Source of the DNA: Ignavibacteria bacterium
GTDB lineage: Bacteria; Bacteroidota; Ignavibacteria; Ignavibacteriales; Ignavibacteriaceae
Direction: 5' to 3'
Length of the DNA stretch: 64,000 bases
Assembly (NCBI GenBank): GCA_021286645.1
Contig: JAJTBZ010000037.1
Location: 56,533-120,532, forward strand
Shown: positions 45,505-54,979 of the stretch, one piece after another
Position numbering within the stretch: position 1 is the stretch's first letter
Layout: each line of letters opens with the position of its first letter
Program-made: the position numbers and the translations under genes
Notes under the pieces: generated by a model
The model's input: the letters and a program-made list of their open reading frames with translations, nothing else
The model's database searches: none
Told to the model about the DNA's origin: nothing

Positions 45505-47052
45505 TTAATTTATAAACTCAGCACGAAGTTTAAAAATATCTTCAAAAAGTCCTTTTTTACGAGAAGCGCCCCATAATTCAAGTTCCGGTGAATGCTCGGG
45601 TTTCAGATGAAGTTTAAATTTTACCGAATTTTTCGAGCTAAATAATTCAACATTTTCAACGGCGGAAGCATGGGAGCGATCTAACCCGTCGGCTATGCGT
45701 AATATCGCGGAAAGTTTACAGACAATCAGTCGATCTGGTTCGGTAAGCTTACCAAAACCTTCATGTTTAAGTTTCGGATGGCTTTTTCTATGATACCGGG
45801 CAATATTTGCAATAATTTCCTTTTCATTTTCGGTAAACCCGGTCAGTTCCGCGTTCCTGATCAGGTAATAAGAATGACGGTGATGTTGTGAGTGTGAAAG
45901 GAATAATCCAATTTCGTGCAAAAGTGCCGCGGCCTCCAGATATTCCCGTTCAACCGATGAGAGTTTATGTAATTTAAGAGTTTGGTCAAAAATGCTCAGT
46001 GAAAGTCCGGCAACTTTTGCGGCATGCGCGCTTTCGTAGTGGAAAGTATCCGCTAAATTATACACGCTATTGAGGCGAATATTATTAAGGTGCTCAACCT
46101 TGCCTTTATAATGCCTTTTTTCGATAATATCCAAAATAATTCCTTCGCGAAGCGCGTATTCGGAAAAAGTCAATTCCTTAATATTCAGTTCGCGGAAGAT
46201 TTCATCGAGCAGAACGGCTCCGGCAGCGATGATATCTGTACGCGAGGCTTCCATACCGGGAATCGCTGAACGTTTACGTGCATTTTGATGGAGTAAAATA
46301 GCATTTACGGTTTTATGCAATTCACTTGCAGAGAATGTAAAGCCATTAAGTGATGTTTCCGGGTCGATACCTTTGCTTACCCGTATAATGCCTGCAAGAG
46401 TTGCGATTGTTCCTGATGAGCCGGCACAGACTTCAATATGTTGGCGCGCGGCTTCACGTGAAACGGGCGAAAGCGATCCCCTCACGAAGGCACGGCATTC
46501 CTGTACAGCTTTAGGAGTTACACTGCCAGCGGGGAAGAATCTTTCAGTTAACCGAACGGCACCAAGTTTTAGACTCGCGCTGAATTTCGCATCTCTTCCT
46601 TTGCCGAAGAGAAATTCTGTACTGCCGCCGCCAATATCGATCATGAGCAGGTTCTTATCGAAAACGGGTAAAGCCTGCAGAATGCCTAAATGAATCAGGC
46701 GTGCTTCCTCAGCGCCTGAAGCAATTTCGACTTTAATATCTGTTTCAGCAAAAACGCGTCGTACAAATTCATCCTTATTTAGTGCTTCACGAACAGCGCT
46801 TGTTGCCAACGCGTGAACTTCGGCATTCCAGCTTTCGGCTACTAAACGAAAACGCTTAAGCGCTGCAACTGCCCTGCTCATTGCCTGTTCGGTAAGGTAT
46901 TTCATATCAGTTGACCCGCTGCCCAGTCGAATGATTTCCCGATCTTTTCCTAAAATTTTAAATCTTCCGGTAGTTTTATCGGCCTGAGCGATAATTAAAT
47001 GAAAGGAGTTTGTACCAAGGTCAATCGCTGCGAGAGTCTGGGTTTTGGTCAT
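45505..47052 (-). CDS. ppx: Exopolyphosphatase / pppGpp phosphohydrolase family
   Basis: The 515-residue protein has an actin-like Ppx/GppA domain (about 5-305: AAIDLGTNSFHLI, then MIDIGGGSTEF with the phosphate loop and GSSGTIATL) and a C-terminal HD-type helical domain (about 320-510, HEIGLFLSHSQHHRHSYY). The family hydrolyses polyphosphate or pppGpp; the two cannot be separated by sequence alone. It is not adjacent to a polyphosphate kinase gene in this window. Confidence 0.9.
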   Translation of the reverse strand: MTKTQTLAAIDLGTNSFHLIIAQADKTTGRFKILGKDREIIRLGSGSTDMKYLTEQAMSRAVAALKRFRLVAESWNAEVHALATSAVREALNKDEFVRRVFAETDIKVEIASGAEEARLIHLGILQALPVFDKNLLMIDIGGGSTEFLFGKGRDAKFSASLKLGAVRLTERFFPAGSVTPKAVQECRAFVRGSLSPVSREAARQHIEVCAGSSGTIATLAGIIRVSKGIDPETSLNGFTFSASELHKTVNAILLHQNARKRSAIPGMEASRTDIIAAGAVLLDEIFRELNIKELTFSEYALREGIILDIIEKRHYKGKVEHLNNIRLNSVYNLADTFHYESAHAAKVAGLSLSIFDQTLKLHKLSSVEREYLEAAALLHEIGLFLSHSQHHRHSYYLIRNAELTGFTENEKEIIANIARYHRKSHPKLKHEGFGKLTEPDRLIVCKLSAILRIADGLDRSHASAVENVELFSSKNSVKFKLHLKPEHSPELELWGASRKKGLFEDIFKLRAEFIN

Positions 47053-47152
47053 AGCACTTTCTTCGAAACTAAATGAGTTGATAACCGTAAGATAAAATAT
47101 CCCGGTGAGAAAAAAGAACGAATAAACAGCGACGTAGAAGCATTGAGGGCAT

Positions 47153-47189
47153 AAAAAATCCCCGCTACTACATTCGCAGGAGCGGGGAT
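47153..47189 (-). terminator. Intrinsic terminator of the FKBP gene
   Basis: On the minus strand ATCCCCGCT (47189-47181) pairs with AGCGGGGAT (47166-47158) around a 14-base loop, followed by TTTTTT. It lies 35 bases after the FKBP stop. Confidence 0.9.
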
Positions 47190-47223
47190 AAATACGTTTG
47201 TATAAAGTCTTTACTACAACAGG

Positions 47224-47961
47224 TTATTTACCTGCGGAAGCATCTTCAACTTTAATAAGTTCAACTTCAAAAATAAGAGCCGAATTTGCGGTAATTGGAC
47301 CCATTGTCTTATCGCCATAAGCCAAAGACGGGGGTAAATAAAGCATCCATTTATCGCCTTCTTTCATTAACTGTAGTGCTTCAATCCAGCCGGGGATGAC
47401 GCTGTTTAACTGGAACCGGGCGGGTTGATTGCGTTTATAGGAATTATCGAATTCGGTACCATCAATCAGAGTGCCACGATAGTGAGTGGTTACGTAACTA
47501 TCTGCCTTGGGGCTTTTTCCGTTTCCACTTTTGAGAATCTTATATTGCAATCCACTTGCAAGGCTGACAACACCGGGCTTTTTAGCGTTCTCTTTTAAAA
47601 ATTCTGTTGCTTGTTTTTGCCCTTTTTGAACCTCTACCTGGTGGGCCATTTCTTGTTTTGAACGAATTGCAGTTTGAAATTCCTGCATTACACGGGCAAC
47701 TTCTGAATCTGCCAACACGCATGAGCTATCAGACTTTAAGCCATCTTTAACGCCCGCAATGAATTTATCCAGATCAACATCAACAAGATTCTTGCGCATA
47801 TTTTTACCAAAATCATAGCCGATATAGTAACTTGCTTTTTGGTTGGTATCCTTGAGATCTGATTTACTAACTTTGCCGCCGCAGGCGTTAAATGAAACGG
47901 CTAAAAGTGCTACGGCAGCTATGCCTGAGACAGCCGCGGCAGCGTTCTTAAAAAACGACAT
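47224..47961 (-). CDS. FKBP-type peptidyl-prolyl isomerase, lipoprotein
   Basis: The 245-residue protein has an export signal ending in a lipobox-like FNAC (Cys27), a helical N-terminal dimerisation domain (about 35-135, NQKASYYIGYDFGKNM), and a C-terminal FKBP domain (about 150-240) with VTTHYRGTLIDGTEFDNS, PGWIEALQLMKEG and LPPSLAYGDK. This is the FkpA/Mip layout. It should act as a proline isomerase and chaperone for envelope proteins. GGAG lies five bases before the ATG. Confidence 0.93.
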   Translation of the reverse strand: MSFFKNAAAAVSGIAAVALLAVSFNACGGKVSKSDLKDTNQKASYYIGYDFGKNMRKNLVDVDLDKFIAGVKDGLKSDSSCVLADSEVARVMQEFQTAIRSKQEMAHQVEVQKGQKQATEFLKENAKKPGVVSLASGLQYKILKSGNGKSPKADSYVTTHYRGTLIDGTEFDNSYKRNQPARFQLNSVIPGWIEALQLMKEGDKWMLYLPPSLAYGDKTMGPITANSALIFEVELIKVEDASAGK

Positions 47962-47985
47962 GTAAACTCCGCATAGAATTATTAT

Positions 47986-48017
47986 GAAAAAAAAAGAAAA
48001 TCCCTGAGGATTTTCTT
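47986..48017 (-). terminator. Intrinsic terminator after the small membrane protein gene
   Basis: On the minus strand AAGAAAATCC (48017-48008) pairs with GGATTTTCTT (48003-47994) around a TCAG loop and runs into a T-tract to 47986. It separates the 48077..48430 gene from the FKBP gene. Confidence 0.88.
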
Positions 48018-48076
48018 CGTAAAATTATGAATTTTTTATGAATAACTGATAGTAAATATTAATTCCTCATCAGTGA

Positions 48077-48430
48077 CTATTGCCACTGGGAATTCCAGGA
48101 TTTTGTTTTCACTTCAGAACCCGATTTCGAGTTGAGGTCATTAAATACTTCAAATTTACCCGGACGGGGCCTTTGAGTTGTTGGTTTGCTTTCTGTTTGA
48201 GGTATCTGAACATGTGTTACATGATGCGGTATATGTTCACTCTGTGAAGATGTCCATTGCTGATTTGTAACCTGAAAATTCTGCGGCATGACTCTCTGCC
48301 GGGTGTTTTGTATGTTGGGTGGAGTCTTTTTCTTTCCGAACAAACTGTACATTGCCGGAATAAATATAACAATCAATACCACAGCCGCAAGAACATAAAA
48401 AGATATTTGCAGTAGCTGTCCAATATTCAT
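48077..48430 (-). CDS. Small single-pass membrane protein with polar Gln/Pro-rich tail
   Basis: The 117-residue protein starts at the ATG at 48430 (AGGA nine bases upstream; a TTG frame start further up is unlikely). A single membrane helix spans about residues 8-31, followed by a polar tail rich in Gln, Thr, Ser and Pro. Near the end it has RPRPGKFEVFNDL. No family is recognised. It lies between the LytTR regulator and FKBP genes and has its own terminator. Its C-terminal motif resembles that of the other small membrane protein at 54621..54902. Confidence 0.65.
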   Translation of the reverse strand: MNIGQLLQISFYVLAAVVLIVIFIPAMYSLFGKKKTPPNIQNTRQRVMPQNFQVTNQQWTSSQSEHIPHHVTHVQIPQTESKPTTQRPRPGKFEVFNDLNSKSGSEVKTKSWNSQWQ

Positions 48431-48546
48431 GAGTACAAGTCCTAATAATTTGACGCAAAGATACAATTAAAAAAGTAGAAAAAAAGAGCTTTTTGATGAA
48501 CGCCCGTTTTTTTTCGATAAAACATAATTAAATGAGTTAAATAGAC

Positions 48547-49236
48547 TCATTTTCTGATTTTTTGCAGGAAATTCTTACGATATGAGCTGCCCAACGGGAC
48601 TGAATGACTCCCTAATGTAATCACGTTATCCATTATACCATCGACAAATTGTAAGTTAATAATATAGGAACGGTGCACTCGTGAAAAGCTTTCTTCCGGT
48701 AACTTCTGAATTATTTCACTCATCGAGTTATACATAATATATTTTTTGTCACTGCAAATGATATGCACATAGTCGCCTTGAGCTTCGATAAATAGTATTT
48801 TATTAAACGATACTTTTTGTAGTTTCGCGCCTGATTTTACAAAAATAGCTTCAGGTTTTGGACTCTGTGTATCCTGATTGAGGAGTTTTAGTACCTTCTG
48901 AGTCGCTTTTTGAAGGCGCGGGAGTGTAACAGGTTTTACGAGATAATCGATTACATCGTATTCAAAAGCTTTTACCGCGTACTGCTCGCGTGCTGTAACT
49001 AAAATTACGGCCGGCGGAGTATCCAATTCATCAAGAAACTGAAGGCCATTTTTCCCCGGCAATTCTATATCGAGCAATATCAGATCGACATGCTGGTCAT
49101 GCAGTATATCAAGCGCTTCCTTTGCAGATTTGCAAGAGCCGACGATGGAGAGGTAATCTATCTGCTCGACGTAATGTTCAAGAAATTGCCGCGAGATGGC
49201 TTCGTCTTCAACTATGAGGCAGTATATTGGTGTCAT
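48547..49236 (-). CDS. LytTR-family response regulator
   Basis: The 229-residue protein has a receiver domain (about 1-125: LIVEDEAISRQF, LILLDIELPGKNG with the acceptor Asp, DYLVKPV with the Lys) and a LytTR DNA-binding domain (about 130-229: FIEAQGDYVHI, FSRVHRSYIINL). Its ATG overlaps the stop of the hybrid kinase gene (ATGA), so the two are a functional pair. LytTR regulators bind direct repeats near promoters; no site was identified here. Confidence 0.93.
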   Translation of the reverse strand: MTPIYCLIVEDEAISRQFLEHYVEQIDYLSIVGSCKSAKEALDILHDQHVDLILLDIELPGKNGLQFLDELDTPPAVILVTAREQYAVKAFEYDVIDYLVKPVTLPRLQKATQKVLKLLNQDTQSPKPEAIFVKSGAKLQKVSFNKILFIEAQGDYVHIICSDKKYIMYNSMSEIIQKLPEESFSRVHRSYIINLQFVDGIMDNVITLGSHSVPLGSSYRKNFLQKIRK

Positions 49237-52200
49237 AAATCTCTTCCCAACAACTGTTGTGTTTCAGTCATTTCAATAATCACTTTTTGGGTTAGCAGGT
49301 CCAATTTATTAATGTCTGCACGCAATAAATCATCCTTGGCGGAATTGAGTGCATTCTCCTCTATTCGTTTTAACAGCTGTTCTGCTTTCGTCAGGCGTAA
49401 ATATGCATACATAGATTTTGCTTTATGCGCTATCTTGCCAATCTCAGTTCGGTTTCCCGTGTTGAAATATTCTTTTAATTCATTCATGAATGCCGGGGCG
49501 TTTTCTGCAAATGAGTCGATTATGTGTACCAGAAAATCCCGGGTAATAGATTTTTGATTAAGAAGTTTCTCTGCTCTGAAATACCTTGGCGGACGTTTAC
49601 CAATTTCTGAAAGTAACCGCGTCGTATGTCGAGAATTTCTCTCGCGTAAGTTTGGGATCAATTCCTGGATTTTTTCAGCGAGTTCGTATTCAGAGAACGG
49701 TTTTACTATATAGTCGTTAATACCCACATGCAATGCGCGGGCCTTTTCCAGACCCGTTGATCCGGCTGTGAGTGCGATAACGGGAAGTTGGCATTTATCC
49801 GAGGGTAGTTCATTACGAATAAAAGTTGCAATTTCGTAACCGGACATATCAGGCAGGCCGATATCGAGCAATACAATATCAAACCGGTTAGCTATCAGCA
49901 AATCACACGCGGTACTGCCGTTTTGCGCAATGCTGAATTTTGCTTTCCATAGTGTTAATATATCCCGAATAATGAGTTGGTTGAACGAGTTATCCTCAAC
50001 AACAAGCACGCGCAGCCCCCTGAAATGAGGAGGGTGAATCGAACTGTATGCTTTTCTATCTTCTTCAAACGAACTGGTTGCAGTCTCGAATGGTAATGTA
50101 ACGGTGAATATACTGCCTCTTTCCGGCTGACTCTTAACCGATATGAAACCTTCAAGTAAATCTACCAATCGCTTGGTTATTGCCAGCCCGAGGCCTGCCC
50201 CCGATTGCCCTGATCCGGTACCATGCGAAAAAGTAGAAAAGATTGAATGCAATCTTTCTGATGCAATTCCAATTCCCGAATCAGAAACTTCAAACTGTAT
50301 CAGAGTTCTTGTTTTTAAAATTTTATGAACACTAATCGCGAGGGTTACTTTGCCCGAATCTGTAAATTTTATTGCATTCGAAATCAGATTGCTTAAAATT
50401 TGCGCCAGGCGGTCAGGGTCTCCCGATAAGTTCTCCGGTACATCGGGTGAAATGATAACTTTACATGCGATATGCTTTTCTTCAGCCTGAACTTTGGCCA
50501 GTTGTATAACCCGATTGACCGCTGAAGATAAAGAAAAATCAATATGTTCAATTATTGCCTCGCCGCCCCGTATAACAGAATATTCCAGTATCTCATTAAC
50601 TAAAGTTAGTAATGTATCAGCAGATACTTTAAGAGTAGTTACCCACTGCTTCTGTTTTTTATCAAGGAGGCTTTTATTAAGCAGGTAAGTAGAACCCACA
50701 ATTGCATTGAGGGGGGTGCGAAATTCATGGGTTACATGTGTAAGAAATTCTTCTTTGATTTTTTGAGATTCCTCAGCCTGATTCCTCGCCTCGGTTATCT
50801 TTTTCTCAATTAATTTTCTCTCAATAAGATTTGAGTATATCTCCCGTAAAATTGTAAGGAAAGAAATATCCCCGCTCATCCAATCCGGAATTGATTGTGT
50901 AATATAAAATCCCAATAAGCCGATTTTTTGATTCCGGTAGTGAAGGGGCAGGAAAAGTGCCGATATAATGCCGTATCTTTTAAGAATAGATATAACAGGG
51001 GATGATGTATCGTTTTCGTTACCGGACAAGTGAAGTATGCTATAGTTTATGATGTCCTCTTGTAGTATAAGAGGAGTAACATATTTAACACACTGGCGTT
51101 GAAAGGCCGAATTTTGCCCCAGCGCGGGGGCGCTGCTCCAACTGAGTGTCTTGCCGGGAATATCAATCGATTCACTGAGTATTACCTGTACCACATCAGA
51201 GCGGGTGTATTCGGCAATTGCCTGTATAGATTTTTTTACTGCCTGCCTGGTTTTTGAAAGTGGAAGATTAATAAAACCGGCAGATATGCCGGCAAGTAAT
51301 TTTTCAGTTTGTACTTTCTTTAATAGAGCCTGTTCAGTTGTTTTCCGATCGGTTATATTGCGGAATGATCCTTCAATTCGGAGCAGGGTTCCTGAATCAG
51401 AGAAGCGTGCTTTTGCATTGCACGATACAATTAACGGGACCGAGCTTATTCCATTTAATTGGAATTCCATATCAATTATTTCACCAAATGTAACAAGTTG
51501 TTCCCACGCGGCGTTTATGTCGTTCAATTCAACAATATTGTTGTCATGAATATTGGTGCCGATTATTTCATCACGTGTTCTATGGCTATAAAATTGGATT
51601 GCAGGGCTTAGTTCTGAAATTCTGCCATCATTTTCAATGATAAAAAAAACGTCATGTGAACTCTCGAACAGATTCTGAAATTTTTCTTCATTGATGCGGA
51701 GCTCCCTTGTCCTTTCAATTACTCTTTTTTCTAATTCGACGTTAAGGTTTTGAATATAATCCCGGTCGCTTTTTTGGCGGGAAATATCTTCACTTAAAAT
51801 GAGCAGCAGGGGTGATTCATCGTGTAAGCGGAAAAATTTCCCGGTTTCGCTTACCCATTTTTTATGCCCGCCCTTAGTTACCTTTAGTAATTCCCAGGAA
51901 AATTGTTTCGCAGGATGTAAATAACTTCGGTTGATCTCTGCCCGTGCATGTTTATGATGCTCCGGAGCAACCACATCGGTGAATTTTCTGCCAATCAGGT
52001 CGTGGGGGATATATCCCAGTTCAGCGCTTACCTGAGCATTAATGAAAAAAATATTTAAATCGCGATCAACTAAAAACACCATCATAGGAATTGAATCAAA
52101 CAACAACTCGATTCGATTATCTGCCCTTGTGAGAGCAGCCTGAAGATAGGAGGTATGTTCTTCTATGGCAATAGAGTTGAGCGCGAAGCGGCAAACGGAA

Positions 52201-52958
52201 GTTGCGGAATTGGTTAAGGGAAAAAGTATATGAGTAACTATGGCGAGTGAGCCGAAATAATGGTAACCATAGTGAATTTTTGTAAAAAGTACCGGGTATT
52301 GCTTCGTGTTATTTTCACAATTAATGATGTGCAAAGTGAATAACTCCGAACTGGCCTGCTGATCAAGGTTGTCCAGTACTCCTGCAATTTTCTCTCTAAG
52401 TTCTTCGTTAGCATTACCCCAGGTAAGGTCTATGGCGTTTTCGTGCCCACGGGTTGCGGCCCGTTTATACAACATATATTCTACTGATAGAGACGAAAAT
52501 AAAAATTCAAAAAGTTCATTACGCATAGATCTGCCGTTACCGGAATGGGGCATTTTCTGTTTATTTGCAAGAAATGCCGTTAACTCATCCATAACCTTTG
52601 TAGTGGCTGCCTGAATTTTAACCACTACGTATCTTTTGCCATTTTCATCAGCAATGCCTCTCAGGATGATATGGAGAGAAGATCCCTGATGTTCTATCGG
52701 GACCGGAGTGGAGCAATGACCGGTCTGATCAAAGGCTTCCAACAGCTTTTCTTTAAGTACCTCGTGTACGGCAAAAACCTGATCGAGAGGGAAGAGTGAA
52801 TGGCTGATGTGTTGTTGTGTAATCTGAAAAAATGATGAGAATGCAGTGTTTATTGCAACAATATGTAATGCTTCTGAAACAATAGCCGCAGGCTGATCGA
52901 TAAGGTCGATTAGCAGCCGGACATTCGGACTTATAAAATGAATAGGTTCAGAATGCAT
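49233..52958 (-). CDS. Hybrid histidine kinase: PAS-PAS-PAS-GAF-HisKA-HATPase-REC-HPt
   Basis: The 1241-residue protein carries a PAS-like domain (about 10-110), two further PAS domains (about 285-400 and 430-545), a GAF domain (about 560-715), a HisKA domain with His744 in VTHEFRTPL, an ATPase domain (NLISNAIKF; GIGIASERL; GAGLGLAITKRL), a receiver (about 980-1095; LLDIGLPDMSG) and an HPt domain (His in IAHKAKSMYAYL). No membrane helix is seen, so it senses something in the cytoplasm. It carries a full phosphorelay and is coupled to the LytTR regulator downstream. The ATG has no clear ribosome binding site. Confidence 0.93.
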   Translation of the reverse strand: MHSEPIHFISPNVRLLIDLIDQPAAIVSEALHIVAINTAFSSFFQITQQHISHSLFPLDQVFAVHEVLKEKLLEAFDQTGHCSTPVPIEHQGSSLHIILRGIADENGKRYVVVKIQAATTKVMDELTAFLANKQKMPHSGNGRSMRNELFEFLFSSLSVEYMLYKRAATRGHENAIDLTWGNANEELREKIAGVLDNLDQQASSELFTLHIINCENNTKQYPVLFTKIHYGYHYFGSLAIVTHILFPLTNSATSVCRFALNSIAIEEHTSYLQAALTRADNRIELLFDSIPMMVFLVDRDLNIFFINAQVSAELGYIPHDLIGRKFTDVVAPEHHKHARAEINRSYLHPAKQFSWELLKVTKGGHKKWVSETGKFFRLHDESPLLLILSEDISRQKSDRDYIQNLNVELEKRVIERTRELRINEEKFQNLFESSHDVFFIIENDGRISELSPAIQFYSHRTRDEIIGTNIHDNNIVELNDINAAWEQLVTFGEIIDMEFQLNGISSVPLIVSCNAKARFSDSGTLLRIEGSFRNITDRKTTEQALLKKVQTEKLLAGISAGFINLPLSKTRQAVKKSIQAIAEYTRSDVVQVILSESIDIPGKTLSWSSAPALGQNSAFQRQCVKYVTPLILQEDIINYSILHLSGNENDTSSPVISILKRYGIISALFLPLHYRNQKIGLLGFYITQSIPDWMSGDISFLTILREIYSNLIERKLIEKKITEARNQAEESQKIKEEFLTHVTHEFRTPLNAIVGSTYLLNKSLLDKKQKQWVTTLKVSADTLLTLVNEILEYSVIRGGEAIIEHIDFSLSSAVNRVIQLAKVQAEEKHIACKVIISPDVPENLSGDPDRLAQILSNLISNAIKFTDSGKVTLAISVHKILKTRTLIQFEVSDSGIGIASERLHSIFSTFSHGTGSGQSGAGLGLAITKRLVDLLEGFISVKSQPERGSIFTVTLPFETATSSFEEDRKAYSSIHPPHFRGLRVLVVEDNSFNQLIIRDILTLWKAKFSIAQNGSTACDLLIANRFDIVLLDIGLPDMSGYEIATFIRNELPSDKCQLPVIALTAGSTGLEKARALHVGINDYIVKPFSEYELAEKIQELIPNLRERNSRHTTRLLSEIGKRPPRYFRAEKLLNQKSITRDFLVHIIDSFAENAPAFMNELKEYFNTGNRTEIGKIAHKAKSMYAYLRLTKAEQLLKRIEENALNSAKDDLLRADINKLDLLTQKVIIEMTETQQLLGRDL

Positions 52959-53212
52959 TTTCAATAATATGGTGGTTGCAATAAATGAAACTTTGTTTGT
53001 ATTATACTCACTCCCGGAAAGATGCGACCTGTAATAGGCACATTTCGTAAATATATTACATAAATCACCAAATTACCAATGAATGGATCTGAAAAATTAT
53101 CAAAAAAACAATTAATCGGTTAAATTATATAAATATCGAATTAAACTGAACATTTGTGCTGTTATGTTCAATCAACTTGAGAAAGAAATGCCCAGTTAAG
53201 CTATATGCATCA

Positions 53213-54358
53213 CTAATTTACCGGTGGAGAAGACGGAAGCGAAATTGATATTTTTGCTCCCAATGGCGATGTGTTTTGAGCTGTTATTTTTCCATTATTA
53301 AGCTTTGCCAACTCTTTGCTGACCGGCAGTCCAAGTCCTTTTATAAAACTCGAATTCATCGCGGAAGAATGTAATTCCGGCATTGCCCCGTTAAATATAT
53401 CCAGATCTCCGGTTGATAAACCGGGCCCTTCATCGAGAATATCTATTCTGGTGTAGGCGCTTTCAGCGCTGCCAAATATAGAAATAGTGGAATCATCGGG
53501 TGAATGTTGCAGTGCATTGGATATAATATTCCTGTACAATAGAATAACCATTTGCCGGTCGCCATATATGGTTAAATTGGGCACCAGGTGAAGCGAAAAA
53601 TTGATGTTATGGGCTTTACTGTTGCAGACCAGTGGGGCTATTGCTTTTTTTATTAAATCGATAACTGGGGTAAGCTGTGGAGAAGTTTGCAACAGACCGG
53701 ATTGAGCCTTTGCCCAAATAAGTAAATCATTCAGCTCCTGCAAAGTAGTTGATGTTAGGTTAAATAGCAGGCTTGCCATTTCCTTAATTTTCGCGATACT
53801 GATTGATTCGAGATCGTGTGCCAATGATTCGGTAATAAATAATAATCCCTGAAACGGGGCCCTGAGATCATGGGCAATAATAGCATTTATTTTATCACGA
53901 ACTATTTTCATTTCCCTGAACTCTTCCAGGCTGCCGAGTAATTGAATTTCTTTGACTTTATATTTAGTTATATCGGTAAACACATGTACGAGACAGCAGT
54001 CATCGGTTTTTGTTGTTCGCATGTATTCAGAATGAATCTGTATCCAGCCAATTGAAGAATCAGGGTGCGAGATTGGAATATCCTGCTCAGTATAAGGCAG
54101 GTTATAATGAAGCAGAGCGTGCTTATTCATCAAGAAGCGTTCGTAATCCGCGGCAGTTAACAGGGGCTTAAAAAAATCTGACCAGGAGCCTGATGCGGTA
54201 ATTCCCAGGAGAGCTTGTGCAGCGCGGTTAACAAAAACTGAATCCCGAACAATATCTTCGATAATTAACGCGACAGGAAATTCCGGATTGTCAGATACAT
54301 TTCGTGAAGTGAATGCCTCGCCGGCAAAGTATTTGAGAGTTGGTGAATCGGATGTCAT
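53213..54358 (-). CDS. PAS-domain sensor histidine kinase
   Basis: The 381-residue protein has one PAS domain (about 20-135), a short coiled coil, a HisKA-like phosphoacceptor IIAHDLRAPFQG (His near 163) and an ATPase domain (NIISNALQHSP, DEGPG, GLGLPVSKELAKL). No membrane segment or receiver is present, so it needs a separate response regulator. The start at 54358 has GAGG seven bases upstream; an ATG five codons before it is less well placed. It is flanked by the two kinase/LytTR units. Confidence 0.9.
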   Translation of the reverse strand: MTSDSPTLKYFAGEAFTSRNVSDNPEFPVALIIEDIVRDSVFVNRAAQALLGITASGSWSDFFKPLLTAADYERFLMNKHALLHYNLPYTEQDIPISHPDSSIGWIQIHSEYMRTTKTDDCCLVHVFTDITKYKVKEIQLLGSLEEFREMKIVRDKINAIIAHDLRAPFQGLLFITESLAHDLESISIAKIKEMASLLFNLTSTTLQELNDLLIWAKAQSGLLQTSPQLTPVIDLIKKAIAPLVCNSKAHNINFSLHLVPNLTIYGDRQMVILLYRNIISNALQHSPDDSTISIFGSAESAYTRIDILDEGPGLSTGDLDIFNGAMPELHSSAMNSSFIKGLGLPVSKELAKLNNGKITAQNTSPLGAKISISLPSSPPVN

Positions 54359-54585
54359 ATCGTAACCTCGCATTTATTTTATCCTGATATTGATGCCCGG
54401 GCAATACCATTATATCTCTACTGCTGGAAAGATAGTATTTCGCACGCGAATGAGCTATGCAGCTTGCCGGGTTATTACGTGCTCAACAGCGAAATAAACT
54501 TCCGGCGGTTGAAAGGAAATATGAGGAAAATAACAGATTTAGTAAATGAAGATGAATTAAACGGGGAACGGGTAGTATGTAAACG

Positions 54586-54616
54586 GAGAAAACAGGAAGG
54601 GAAAATCCTTCCTGTT
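54586..54616 (-). terminator. Intrinsic terminator after the 93-residue membrane protein gene
   Basis: AACAGGAAGG (54591-54600) and CCTTCCTGTT (54607-54616) form a perfect 10-bp stem with a 6-base loop; on the minus strand TTTTC continues from it. It begins four bases after the stop codon. Confidence 0.8.
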
Positions 54617-54620
54617 GAGC

Positions 54621-54902
54621 TTAATAGTAAAAATCATTAACCGTAGTGAACCGCGGTCTCTCGGAAGTTTGCCGGGCAGAAAAATACGGTTCGGTTTGTA
54701 CCTTCTGAATCTGTTGCAATGCGAACTGCTGCCTGCGGAGATATAATTCCATTGTTTCCTGTTGAGCCCTGTGTTGAGCAATTTGCAGTTGGAGGCGTTT
54801 TTGATTCCGCTTATCGGAAATTACTCCAAACAAAAGAAAGATCGCTCCAAGCACGATCAGTGCAAGTGATAAACTTATATATAAATATTCTATGTCAGGC
54901 AT
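54621..54902 (-). CDS. Small single-pass membrane protein with Gln-rich coiled coil
   Basis: The 93-residue protein has one membrane helix (about 5-28), then a charged, Gln-rich helical stretch (about 30-68, RQQFALQQIQKVQ) likely to form a coiled coil, and a C-terminal SERPRFTTVNDFYY. No family is recognised. Its own terminator and a fair ribosome binding site (GGAT) support a real gene. It lies directly after the LytTR regulator 54980..55732, 77 bases apart. Confidence 0.68.
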   Translation of the reverse strand: MPDIEYLYISLSLALIVLGAIFLLFGVISDKRNQKRLQLQIAQHRAQQETMELYLRRQQFALQQIQKVQTEPYFSARQTSERPRFTTVNDFYY

Positions 54903-54979
54903 TATTTAATCCATTATTATTGTTGCACGTATCCTGAAAAACAGGAAATAAATAAAGTGAGTTCCGCAAAAAGAAAAAA

